NCBI GenBank assembly: GCA_937859595.1
Contig: CALMAH010000024.1
Coordinates: forward strand, 62,001 to 126,000
DNA from: an uncultured Acidobacteriota bacterium
GTDB lineage: Bacteria > Acidobacteriota > Blastocatellia > Pyrinomonadales > Pyrinomonadaceae
Reading direction: 5' to 3'
DNA length: 64,000 bases
In this document: in pieces, positions 19,224 through 27,101 of the stretch
How the letters are laid out: each line of letters opens with the position of its first letter
How positions within the stretch are numbered: position 1 is the first letter of the stretch
Notes under the pieces: generated by a model
What the model was told of the DNA's origin: nothing
Database searches by the model: none
What the model saw: the letters and a program-made list of their open reading frames with translations, nothing else
Made by a program: the position numbers and the translations under genes

Positions 19224-20612
19224 GTGAAGTTTGACGCTGTTCGCCTGTTCCCCGCCCAAATGACAAAGGAAGCCGTTGCTTATTACCACAAACTTCTTGA
19301 AGACGAGTCTCTTGCCCGAGACTCTGCCGAGGTTCTTGATCGCGGTCTTGAAGCGGCCCGCCTCATATTTGGCGGACGTCGTCTTTCGCCATATCTGCGT
19401 CCGCATTTTGTCAGCTCCTCCGAATGGGAAATGGCCCGACGAGCCTGCGAGACCGTTTGGGGTACCCTGCAAAAGGTCAAGGACGCCGCCATTGCCGATG
19501 ACGCTTTGTTGGGCGAATTGGGCGTCACCGAGATCGAGCGGGAGTTGGTAAAGATCGACCCTGGCTATTCCCACGTAGCTCCTACCTCTCGGCTCGATTC
19601 GTTCCTGACGGCCGACGCCTACAGCTTTGTCGAACTGAATGGCGAGAGCCCGGCAGGCATCGCTTATTCGGATTCCGCTTCGGAGATCTTTGAGGAGCTC
19701 CCTGTGATGAAGGCGTTCCGCGAACGGTTTCCCTTTCAGCGTCTCGAGGGCCGTTCAAAGATGCTCGGGGTCTTACTTGAATGCTATCAGGAATACCTGG
19801 GCCGGACGCCGGATGATAATCCAATAATTGCGATCGTCGATCTCAAGGGCTTGCCGACACAGAAGGAGTTCGAGCTTTTCCGCGATTATTTCGAATATGA
19901 GGGCTACACGTCGATCATATGTTCGCCGGACGAACTTGAGTTTGACGGCGGGAAACTCTGGTTCGGCGGAGTCGCTATCGACATAGTTTATAAGCGGCTT
20001 TTGGTCAATGAATATCTCCCAATAATGGATCAGGCTCCGGCGTTACTTGACGCATGCAGGGCTGGTGCCGTTTGTATGGTTAACAGCTTTCGAGGAAAGC
20101 TGGTTCACAAGAAATCGATTTTTTCTATCCTAACTGACGAAAAATACGATAATCTATTTAACGAGGCCGAGATCAAGGCCATTTCCGCCCACGTTCCATG
20201 GACCCGCAATTTCCGCGAAGAGTTGACCCGGCATGAGGGCAAGGATATCCAACTTGTCGAATGGACCAGGCGAAACTCCGACAAACTTGTCCTGAAACCG
20301 AACGACGACTACGGCGGCCACGGCATATTTATCGGTTGGAACTCAAGTGAGGCCGAATGGGATGCCGCGATCGAAACCGCCCTAAGGACGGGCGACTATC
20401 TGGTCCAGGAACGGGTCAGAACCGCAAAGGAAAATTTTCCGATGCTTTTCGACGACCACGGTAGATGGGGCATGGTCGAACAACTTGTCGACCTTGATCC
20501 GCTACTTTTCAACGGCGTCGTTGGTTCTGCCTTTACGAGGCTTTCCTCGACCGAACTCGCAAACGTGTCGAGCGGAGGCGGGATGGTTCCCACTTTCGTC
20601 CTTGGAGGTTAA
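19224..20612 (+). CDS. ATP-grasp-type ligase-like protein
   Basis: 462 residues starting at a GTG (19224) directly after the EVE gene; an ATG at 19260 is an alternative without a ribosome site. The C-terminal half carries ATP-grasp features in the arrangement of circularly permuted or glutathionylspermidine-synthase-like proteins: NSFRGKLVHKKSIFSIL, KLVLKPNDDYGGHGIFIGW as the glycine-rich loop, and DYLVQERV. The N-terminal half contains FVELNGESPAGIAYSD. It probably forms an amide or peptide bond using ATP; the substrate is unknown. Its neighbours (EVE upstream, secreted protease 4 bases downstream) give no pathway clue. Confidence 0.75.
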   Translation: MKFDAVRLFPAQMTKEAVAYYHKLLEDESLARDSAEVLDRGLEAARLIFGGRRLSPYLRPHFVSSSEWEMARRACETVWGTLQKVKDAAIADDALLGELGVTEIERELVKIDPGYSHVAPTSRLDSFLTADAYSFVELNGESPAGIAYSDSASEIFEELPVMKAFRERFPFQRLEGRSKMLGVLLECYQEYLGRTPDDNPIIAIVDLKGLPTQKEFELFRDYFEYEGYTSIICSPDELEFDGGKLWFGGVAIDIVYKRLLVNEYLPIMDQAPALLDACRAGAVCMVNSFRGKLVHKKSIFSILTDEKYDNLFNEAEIKAISAHVPWTRNFREELTRHEGKDIQLVEWTRRNSDKLVLKPNDDYGGHGIFIGWNSSEAEWDAAIETALRTGDYLVQERVRTAKENFPMLFDDHGRWGMVEQLVDLDPLLFNGVVGSAFTRLSSTELANVSSGGGMVPTFVLGG

Positions 20613-20616
20613 ATAG

Positions 20617-22089
20617 ATGAGATTCATGATTCTTTTTGTGGCGGCATTCTGTTTGCTGGCGGTCCCGGTCGAGAGCTATTCGCAGGATCCGGTTCGACTT
20701 TTTTCGATCGTAAATTCTCTGGACACCGGAAAGGAAAAGACTTCCGTCGCTTCCGTTCGTGAAGCCGAGATCAGCTTTGGCGGAGATGCATTTACACGGC
20801 TTGATCCGCTCGCGTTCGAGATAGAGCTTTTTGACGGAAAGAATTTCCAGGCCATTCGGACAAATGCAGAGCTTCGGGGGATAGACGACCGGTCGTGGTG
20901 GGGCAAGATCTACAAAGGAAGATTTGAAGGCGACGTTATCCTAACGTTTCACAAAGGCTATGTTGCCGGTCTTATCTATTCTCCTGACGCTGTTTACGAG
21001 ATAGTCCCTCGGGGGAACAGGCATATCCTTATAGAACTCGACCAATCACTTTTTCCCGAATGCGTAAGCGGGTTGCAGCCGACGGAGGAAAAAAAGTTGA
21101 GTGACATCTCGTCTCGTCTGGGCCCGGCCCTGGACTCGGGTGACAGGATAGACATCCTGGTTGTCTACACCACGGCTACGAAGAATTTTCTCGGTGGTGA
21201 CACGCAGGCGCGCACGTTGTCTCAGGCAGCTATCGATGCCTCAAATGGCGCCTATGCAAACAGCCGTGTCCGCCAGCGTGTGCGACTGGTCCACGCGGAA
21301 GAATGGGTTTACACCGAAACGGCCAGCGCAAGCACAGATCTGAGCAATCTGCGCACCACGTTGGCCATCCAGAATCTTCGTGACTCATGGAAAGCTGACC
21401 TCGTTGCAATGATAGGTGAGATAGCGGGAGCCTGTGGAGTAGCATACCTGATGGGGGGTTCACCCGCGGGCAATCCTTCGTTCGGTTTTTCTGTTACGGC
21501 GAGAAGCTGCGCGGTCGGCAACCTTACATTTGCCCACGAGATCGGCCACAATATGGGCAGTCAGCACAATCCGGAAAATGGCAGTGGTGCTACATATTCC
21601 TACGGATACGGCCACTATCAGAACCAGGTGTTCCGCACGGTAATGTCATACGTCGATCCATGCCCAAATGGTTGTGCTCGTCGACCGTATTTCTCAAACC
21701 CCGGAGTTTTTTATAATGGCTTTCCTACGGGCGTCGAGAACGCACGTGACAATGCCCGTTCGCTCAACAATACTGCCGACGCAATTGCGAACTACCGCTA
21801 TAGCGGCTCCAGTATCACACTCACCGATCCGCTTGGTATCTCTGCACTGCCTCGGGGCATAAGCCGAACGGTACACTGGAGTTCTGACAATTTGGCTGGT
21901 AATGTTCGAATTGAATTTTCAAGAGACGGCGGCCGAACCTGGCAAACGCTGGTGGCAAACACCCCAAATGACGGTTCTGAGGCCGTAACGGTTTGGGGCC
22001 GGGCAACGCGGCAGGGCCGTCTGAGGATCGTCAGTATCGACAACCCGACCGTCACGGATTCGAGCACCAGCAATTTTCCTATAAAATAG
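20617..22089 (+). CDS. Secreted metzincin metalloprotease (M12B-like)
   Basis: 490 residues with a signal peptide (about 1-22). An N-terminal prodomain-like beta region (about 25-165) is followed by a catalytic domain. This holds the extended zinc motif HEIGHNMGSQH (starting His307) and a downstream Met-turn VMSY, which together define metzincins of the reprolysin type. A C-terminal beta-sandwich (about 400-490, VHWSSDNLAGNVRIEFSRDGG) probably aids substrate or surface binding. It starts 4 bases after the ATP-grasp gene and 9 bases before the carboxylase gene. Predicted extracellular protease. Confidence 0.88.
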   Translation: MRFMILFVAAFCLLAVPVESYSQDPVRLFSIVNSLDTGKEKTSVASVREAEISFGGDAFTRLDPLAFEIELFDGKNFQAIRTNAELRGIDDRSWWGKIYKGRFEGDVILTFHKGYVAGLIYSPDAVYEIVPRGNRHILIELDQSLFPECVSGLQPTEEKKLSDISSRLGPALDSGDRIDILVVYTTATKNFLGGDTQARTLSQAAIDASNGAYANSRVRQRVRLVHAEEWVYTETASASTDLSNLRTTLAIQNLRDSWKADLVAMIGEIAGACGVAYLMGGSPAGNPSFGFSVTARSCAVGNLTFAHEIGHNMGSQHNPENGSGATYSYGYGHYQNQVFRTVMSYVDPCPNGCARRPYFSNPGVFYNGFPTGVENARDNARSLNNTADAIANYRYSGSSITLTDPLGISALPRGISRTVHWSSDNLAGNVRIEFSRDGGRTWQTLVANTPNDGSEAVTVWGRATRQGRLRIVSIDNPTVTDSSTSNFPIK

Positions 22090-22098
22090 TCATCGAGG

Positions 22099-23718
22099 AT
22101 GAACGACGCTCCATCAAATGCCCGCCTTCGCCGCCTGACGGATGAGTTCTTGCGTCTGGAAGAGAAATTAAAGCAGGGAGGCGGCCCGGAAAAGATCGCA
22201 AAGCTCCATGGACAAGGAAAGTTGACCGCCCGGGAACGGATCGATCTTCTACTTGACGAGGATTCATTCAGCCAGGAGATCGGGCTACTTGTCGCATATG
22301 ATGAGTATGACGGTAAGGCTCCGGCTGCTGCGGTGGTGACGATCGTAGGGAAAGTCCGGGGCCGCGAGTCGGTCGTTGTTGCGAACGATGCCACGATAAA
22401 GGCGGGCGCATGGTATCCGGAAACCATCAAAAAGATACTGCGGGCTCAAGAGATCGCGATGCGCAATCGCGTGCCTATCATATATCTCGTCGATTCTGCC
22501 GGGGTGAATCTTCCGTATCAGGGCGGCGTTTTCCCGGGCCAGTACGGTGCGGCCCGCATCTTCTATTACAACTCGATAATGCGTCGCTATCTTCGCGTGC
22601 CGCAGATCGCCGCCGTTATGGGCATGTGTGTTGCGGGCGGGGCGTATTTGCCTGCATTGAGCGATGTGATACTGATGGTCGAAGGCACTTCGTTCATGGG
22701 TCTAGGCGGGGCAAACCTTGTAAAAGGGGCTACGGGGCAGACGATCGACAATGAGACACTAGGCGGGGCAATGACGCACAATGCTATCTCCGGCGTGGCC
22801 CATTACCGGACGAAAGATGATGCCGAATGTATCGCGAAGATACGCGACCTTGTCGCCGAAATGCCTGCTAAGGAGCCGACGCAGGTTTCTATCGACGAGA
22901 GTCGCGAGCCAGCAGCCGCAAGCGATAACCTTTATCAGATCTTGCCTGAAGACCACCGAGCCCCGTACGATATGCGCGCCGTGCTTGAGACCTTTTTGGA
23001 CGAGGGCACGCTCGATGAGTTTCAGGCCGACTTTGCCAAAGAGATGATCTGCGGAACGGCACGGATCGGCGGGATTCTGGTCGGCGTTATTGCCAATAGC
23101 CGCGGAATTTCCAAGGGCAAACCGGGCGAGCCGCCGCGTTTCGGCGGGATAGTTTACACCGAATCGGCCGAGAAGACGGCCTATTTCATTGAGAACTGCG
23201 ACCGCCACGGCACACCGCTCCTTTTTGTTCAGGATGTCTCGGGTTTTATGGTCGGGGCCGACGCCGAGCACTCGGGGATCATTCGTGCCGGGGCTCGTTT
23301 TGTCGAAGCGATGGCGACCGCTCGAGTGCCGAAGATCGTACTGACGGTCAATCACGCTTCTGGCGCCGGTTATTATGCGATGGCCGGCCAGGGATTTGAC
23401 CCCGACTTCATCTTCTCGCTGCCGACCGGGCGAATGGGCGTGATGGAAGGCGACAGCGCCGTTCAGGCGATCTTTGGGACGCAACTGGAAAAGCTGAAGC
23501 AAGAAGGAAAGGAACCGGATGAGGCGATGCTTGCCGAAATGGACAAAGTGCGAGCGACTTACGACAGAGAACTCGACGCCAAACACGCCGCAGCCAGAGG
23601 ACTCGTCGATGCAATAATCACCCCCGAGGATCTTCGTCCGGCGCTCATCCTTGCGCTCGAAACGTCCCTCAACACATCGACGCCGCACATCGGGGCGTTT
23701 GTGTTGCCTCAGATCTGA
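22099..23718 (+). CDS. Acyl-CoA carboxylase beta (carboxyltransferase) subunit
   Basis: Biotin-dependent carboxyltransferase, 539 residues, of the methylcrotonyl-/geranyl-/propionyl-CoA carboxylase type. Two crotonase-fold halves are visible. The first has KLTARERIDLLLD, YLVDSAGVNLPYQ and GMCVAGGAYLPALSD. The second has LFVQDVSGFMVG and the loop VNHASGAGYYAMAG. The layout (no zinc finger, NxP-type GVNLPYQ) is closest to MccB/AtuC rather than AccD. No biotin carboxylase or biotin carrier subunit is in the window. Context with enoyl-CoA hydratases and AtuA favours leucine or isoprenoid catabolism, but the substrate is not determined. Confidence 0.9.
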   Translation: MNDAPSNARLRRLTDEFLRLEEKLKQGGGPEKIAKLHGQGKLTARERIDLLLDEDSFSQEIGLLVAYDEYDGKAPAAAVVTIVGKVRGRESVVVANDATIKAGAWYPETIKKILRAQEIAMRNRVPIIYLVDSAGVNLPYQGGVFPGQYGAARIFYYNSIMRRYLRVPQIAAVMGMCVAGGAYLPALSDVILMVEGTSFMGLGGANLVKGATGQTIDNETLGGAMTHNAISGVAHYRTKDDAECIAKIRDLVAEMPAKEPTQVSIDESREPAAASDNLYQILPEDHRAPYDMRAVLETFLDEGTLDEFQADFAKEMICGTARIGGILVGVIANSRGISKGKPGEPPRFGGIVYTESAEKTAYFIENCDRHGTPLLFVQDVSGFMVGADAEHSGIIRAGARFVEAMATARVPKIVLTVNHASGAGYYAMAGQGFDPDFIFSLPTGRMGVMEGDSAVQAIFGTQLEKLKQEGKEPDEAMLAEMDKVRATYDRELDAKHAAARGLVDAIITPEDLRPALILALETSLNTSTPHIGAFVLPQI

Positions 23719-23736
23719 TATTTTGGAGTTGCTGTT

Positions 23737-24264
23737 ATGGAATTTGATTTAGAGAGATCACAGGAACTTCTTTCCGCGACGCCTGGAATGTTGCGGGCCT
23801 GGCTTGGTGAACTGTCTGATGAATGGATAGCTTCGGCGGGCGATATGGAGAATTGGATGCCCTACGATGTTCTCGGTCATTTGATATCGGCTGAAGAAGG
23901 CGGCTGGATCCCGAGGGCCCGTCAGATATTAGAAGCTGAGGGCGGCGAACCTCCTGAAGTCATCGCTTTTGACCGCGACGCATTTTTTGAGGCATCCAAA
24001 GGCAAAGGTCTTATCGAACTGCTGGCAGAGTTTGATGCGAAAAGGAGCGAGAGCCTCGAGACCCTCAGGTCGTGGGAATTATCCCCTGATAAACTCGAAC
24101 TTAAAGGCATTCATCCCGAATTTGGCGAGGTCACCCTTTCTCAATTGCTTTCCACTTGGGTTGTTCACGATCTGACTCACATTCGCCAGATCGCCACGGC
24201 AATGGCTCGGAAACTTGACGGAGAGGTAGGTCCTTGGCGAGCGTACCTTTCGATCCTACGGTGA
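23737..24264 (+). CDS. DinB-superfamily protein
   Basis: 175 residues, four-helix bundle of the DinB/YfiT type. Three candidate metal-binding histidines are visible: VLGHLIS near residue 48, and the pair in VVHDLTHIRQ near 144-149, the usual pattern. Members include thiol-dependent transferases and many uncharacterised proteins; the substrate is not predictable. It lies 18 bases after the carboxylase gene and may be co-transcribed. It converges with the pyrophosphatase gene. Confidence 0.85.
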   Translation: MEFDLERSQELLSATPGMLRAWLGELSDEWIASAGDMENWMPYDVLGHLISAEEGGWIPRARQILEAEGGEPPEVIAFDRDAFFEASKGKGLIELLAEFDAKRSESLETLRSWELSPDKLELKGIHPEFGEVTLSQLLSTWVVHDLTHIRQIATAMARKLDGEVGPWRAYLSILR

Positions 24265-24269
24265 ATCGG

Positions 24270-24887
24270 TTAGAAAACCCTGCCGGTTAGGTCGGAGTAA
24301 TCTGCCATCGAGGTTCGAATTACCTCATAAGACGCTTCTCGCCCATAAGCATAGGCTATCTCGCATTTGTTGGGCTCGTCCGGAAGGTTCTTATACGTAA
24401 GAAAATAATGCTCGAACCGCTCGAGAATGCCTTTCGGAAGCTGTGAGATCTCCTCATATTGCTCAAAAACCTTGTCGCCTTTGAGCACGGCGATTATCTT
24501 GTCATCGGCTTCGCTGTCGTCGATCAAACAAAATCCGCCGATCGGCCTCGCCTTTAGAATGATGTCGCCCCGCGGAATGTGGTGCTCCGAAAGCACGAGG
24601 ATATCGAGCGGGTCGCCGTCTCCACCTCGGATGTATAGCTCGGTCTTTGAGCGAGCAAGCTCGGCGATGTTCCCGTCGCAATAGGTCTGAGGGATGAAGC
24701 CATAGTTGGCCGGAACGACGTTGGAATACTGCTGAGGCCTGTCGATCTTTAGGTAGCCGGATTCTTTATCGACCTCGTATTTCACGGTATCGCGAGGGAC
24801 GATCTCAATAAAAACAGTAACCTCATCAGGGGCCGCGTCTCCGATCGGTACGCCGTGCCACGGATGGGCTTTGTCGGTTCGGAACAT
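24270..24887 (-). CDS. ppa: Inorganic pyrophosphatase (family I)
   Basis: Hydrolyses pyrophosphate, driving biosynthetic reactions in the cytosol. I start at the ATG at 24887 (MFRTDKAHPWHG), giving 205 residues; the open frame further upstream overlaps the divergent hydratase and is not used. Metal-binding motif GDGDPLDILVL is present, with YGFIPQTYCDGN before it and DDKIIAVLKGD after it. Divergent from the enoyl-CoA hydratase gene with 28 bases between starts. Confidence 0.93.
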   Translation of the reverse strand: MFRTDKAHPWHGVPIGDAAPDEVTVFIEIVPRDTVKYEVDKESGYLKIDRPQQYSNVVPANYGFIPQTYCDGNIAELARSKTELYIRGGDGDPLDILVLSEHHIPRGDIILKARPIGGFCLIDDSEADDKIIAVLKGDKVFEQYEEISQLPKGILERFEHYFLTYKNLPDEPNKCEIAYAYGREASYEVIRTSMADYSDLTGRVF

Positions 24888-24915
24888 AAAGTTATTATTG
24901 TGACTTGGCCGGCCA

Positions 24916-25491
24916 ATGTCTAACCCACTTCGCATCGAAGACCGCGGGAACGCACTGATAATCTGCTTTGACCGTTCGAAGCAGCGAAATCCGCTGTCGT
25001 CGCGCGCGATCGACACATTGGAAGTCGCCGTCAGCAAATTGGGAGCACATATTGAAAAAGTAATTTTCACCGGCACGGACGGTGTGTTCGCCTCCGGTGC
25101 GGACCTCAACGAAATAGAACAACTTACGCCGGAAGCCGCACCCGCATTCTCACGTCGCGGCCAGCATCTCATGGAACGTATTGCCGAACTGCCGCAACGT
25201 ACGATCGCCGCCGTCAACGGCCTCTGCTATGGTGGCGGTTTGGATCTTGCCTTGGCATGTGACCGAAGGATAGCATCACCAAACGCCGTGTTTTGCCATC
25301 CAGGGGCCGGCCTCGGCATCATAACCGGATGGGGCGGGACGCAGCGTCTTCCTCGGCTGATAGGCCAGGCAAATGCGCTTGAGATGTTTTTCACTGGAAC
25401 GCCGATCGATGCGGCCCGGGCTTACAAGATCGGCCTGATCGACGAAATAGATGATGATCCGCTGGTTCGGGCGTTAGAGCAAGGAGCTTAA
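24916..25491 (+). CDS. Short enoyl-CoA hydratase/isomerase family protein
   Basis: 191 residues, crotonase fold. It has the oxyanion-hole segments FASGADLNEI and AAVNGLCYGGGLDLALACD, and the GWGGTQRLPRLIG helix. Family members are usually about 255-265 residues. This one stops just after the IGLIDEI segment, so it lacks the C-terminal trimerisation helices. The stop appears clean, without a frameshift in the sequence read here. It may be a real short form or a truncated copy. Followed by the AtuA-like gene 18 bases later. Confidence 0.85.
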   Translation: MSNPLRIEDRGNALIICFDRSKQRNPLSSRAIDTLEVAVSKLGAHIEKVIFTGTDGVFASGADLNEIEQLTPEAAPAFSRRGQHLMERIAELPQRTIAAVNGLCYGGGLDLALACDRRIASPNAVFCHPGAGLGIITGWGGTQRLPRLIGQANALEMFFTGTPIDAARAYKIGLIDEIDDDPLVRALEQGA

Positions 25492-25509
25492 TGTTATAAG
25501 ATAACCCTT

Positions 25510-25845
25510 ATGAAAGTTCAACTGGTCAGCATCGCTCACGCCCGCTCGGGCGACAAAGGCGACACCGCAAACGTCGGGCTCATCGCCCTTGAAGATAAAT
25601 ATTATCCGATTCTTGTCCGCGAGGTAACGGCCGAACGCGTCAAAGCGCATTTCGGCGACATGGTCAAAGGCGAGGTCGAACGCTTCGAGCTGCCCAACCT
25701 CGGCGCTCTCAACTTCCTGCTCCATGGAGCCCTCGGCGGCGGCGGCACGCTCAGCCTTATGACCGACGCACAGGGGAAAACGTTCTCGACGGCGCTATTG
25801 CGAATGTATATCGAGGTGCCGGAAGAGGTTTTAGCCACGAATTAA
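25510..25845 (+). CDS. Stand-alone AtuA C-terminal-like protein
   Basis: 111 residues resembling the small domain that follows DUF1446 in many AtuA proteins. The signature is IAHARSGDKGDTANVGLIAL near the N-terminus, followed by VERFELPNLGALNFLLHGALGGG. Function is unknown; linked to acyclic terpene and acyl-CoA catabolism by neighbourhood. The large DUF1446 protein is encoded at 27102-28571 on the other strand, so the two parts are separate genes here. The last codons and the stop lie inside a palindromic repeat (25834-25896). Confidence 0.88.
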   Translation: MKVQLVSIAHARSGDKGDTANVGLIALEDKYYPILVREVTAERVKAHFGDMVKGEVERFELPNLGALNFLLHGALGGGGTLSLMTDAQGKTFSTALLRMYIEVPEEVLATN

Positions 25846-25896
25846 CACGAATTAGGAGATCTATTACTTTTGCGTTCATTCGCGTGATCCGCGGGC
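25834..25896. repeat. Interspersed palindromic repeat overlapping a gene end
   Basis: An imperfect inverted repeat: left arm GCCACGAATTAACACGAATT (25834-25853), right arm ending CGTGATCCGCGGGC (to 25896), related to the complement of the left arm. It resembles the common ACGAATTA-type dispersed palindromes of many bacterial genomes. The left arm provides the final codons LATN and the TAA stop of the AtuA-like gene. The hydratase start follows 8 bases after the right arm. Confidence 0.6.
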
Positions 25897-25903
25897 GAAA
25901 AAT

Positions 25904-26659
25904 ATGTCTGTAATTATAACGACAACCGACAATGCGGTCCGCACGCTTACGCTAAATCGTCCTGACAAGCGCAATGCGCTAAACGACGAGCTGATAGCGG
26001 CGTTAAAAGTTGCATTGCGTGAATCGGATGCTGATGAATCGTTGCGGTGTATTGTCATTCGCGGTGCTGGAAAAGATTTCTGCTCCGGGGCCGATCTTAG
26101 CTCGTTACAAAAGATCGCGACGGCGTCGTACGAAGAGAATGTCGAAGACGCTAGAAGCCTGGCGGAACTGTTTTCCTTGATAAGGAATGCAAAGGTCCCG
26201 ATAATTGCCGCTGTTCACGGCCGGGCTATGGCGGGCGGGTGCGGGTTGGCTATGGCGTGCGATCTGATCGTTGCTGCAAAGTCCGCACGGTTTAGTTACC
26301 CTGAGGTGAAGATCGGGTTTGTTCCCGCGATGGTGGCGGCAATACTGCGGCGAAATCTCGGCGAAAAAAAGAGCTTCGAACTACTGACACAGGGCTTTGA
26401 ATTCTCGTCCGGTGAAGCCCAGACCCTGGGCATCATCAATCGCATCGCTCCGGACGACGAACTTGCCGACGCCGTGATGGACCTCGCCTCCGTTTACACA
26501 AAAGTAAGCGGCTCGGCCGTCGCGATGACAAAGCATCTGCTCTACGACATCGACGGCGATACGTTCGAAGCAGCCATCGAGAAAGGCGTCGGAGTCAATG
26601 CTAAAGCACGGATGACGGACGATTGTAAAAACGGAATCACCAAGTTCCTAAAAAAATAA
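25904..26659 (+). CDS. Enoyl-CoA hydratase/isomerase family protein
   Basis: 251 residues, full-length crotonase-family enzyme. It opens with VRTLTLNRPDKRNALNDELI; oxyanion-hole loops are FCSGADLSSL and AAVHGRAMAGGCGLAMACD. The C-terminal helices are present (YTKVSGSAVAMTKHLLYDI). Methylglutaconyl-CoA hydratase would fit the carboxylase context, since the carboxylase product 3-methylglutaconyl-CoA is its substrate, but this is inference. Same strand as the AtuA-like gene, separated by the palindromic repeat. Confidence 0.9.
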   Translation: MSVIITTTDNAVRTLTLNRPDKRNALNDELIAALKVALRESDADESLRCIVIRGAGKDFCSGADLSSLQKIATASYEENVEDARSLAELFSLIRNAKVPIIAAVHGRAMAGGCGLAMACDLIVAAKSARFSYPEVKIGFVPAMVAAILRRNLGEKKSFELLTQGFEFSSGEAQTLGIINRIAPDDELADAVMDLASVYTKVSGSAVAMTKHLLYDIDGDTFEAAIEKGVGVNAKARMTDDCKNGITKFLKK

Positions 26660-26691
26660 TCCCGCCGCAATCAACGCAGATGCCGGACTTC

Positions 26692-27099
26692 TTACCAGAC
26701 GGCCAGTCTCGCCTTCTGAACGCGATCCCACACGTCGGCTGTCATTGCGTTTTTCCACACTCCACCGAGAAGATGATTGAATCGAGGGTTTTTCCGTGCC
26801 AACTCTTCGACTCGGTCGATGTACAGGTCACCAAACGATCCAAGTAGATCTTCTAACGGTCCGGCTGCAAGACTTGCGAAAACTCTGTCAGACATCTTTC
26901 TTTCAAAAATCCTCAATATGAACTCCCAGAGCTGCTCGTGGAGATCATCGAATAGCCATTCAAGCGCTGCATCGACCGCCCACCACTCGGGATCATCGTC
27001 GGACCTTCGTTTGCCAGATTCTTCGGCCGCAATCCAGGCGGCGATAAAAGATTCCCACTCGGAATGGTTGGTTGGGATCTTAACTTGGTCGGAATCCAT
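26692..27099 (-). CDS. DUF6869-like hypothetical protein
   Basis: 135 residues, acidic and helical, without signal peptide or membrane span. It contains WWAVDAALEWLFDDL and LAAGPLEDLLGSFGDLYIDRVEELARKNPRF..LLGGVW, the pattern I associate with DUF6869. Many such proteins are stray single genes, sometimes immunity-like, but no toxin is adjacent here. It ends 33 bases from the hydratase stop (convergent) and starts 2 bases from the atuA stop, so it may be the second gene of an atuA transcript. Confidence 0.7.
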   Translation of the reverse strand: MDSDQVKIPTNHSEWESFIAAWIAAEESGKRRSDDDPEWWAVDAALEWLFDDLHEQLWEFILRIFERKMSDRVFASLAAGPLEDLLGSFGDLYIDRVEELARKNPRFNHLLGGVWKNAMTADVWDRVQKARLAVW

Positions 27100-27101
27100 C
27101 T

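Noticed and set aside
22759..23688. 309-codon open frame on the minus strand across the carboxylase gene
   Set aside because: Antisense shadow of a well-conserved high-GC gene; the translation is Arg/His-rich and resembles no family.
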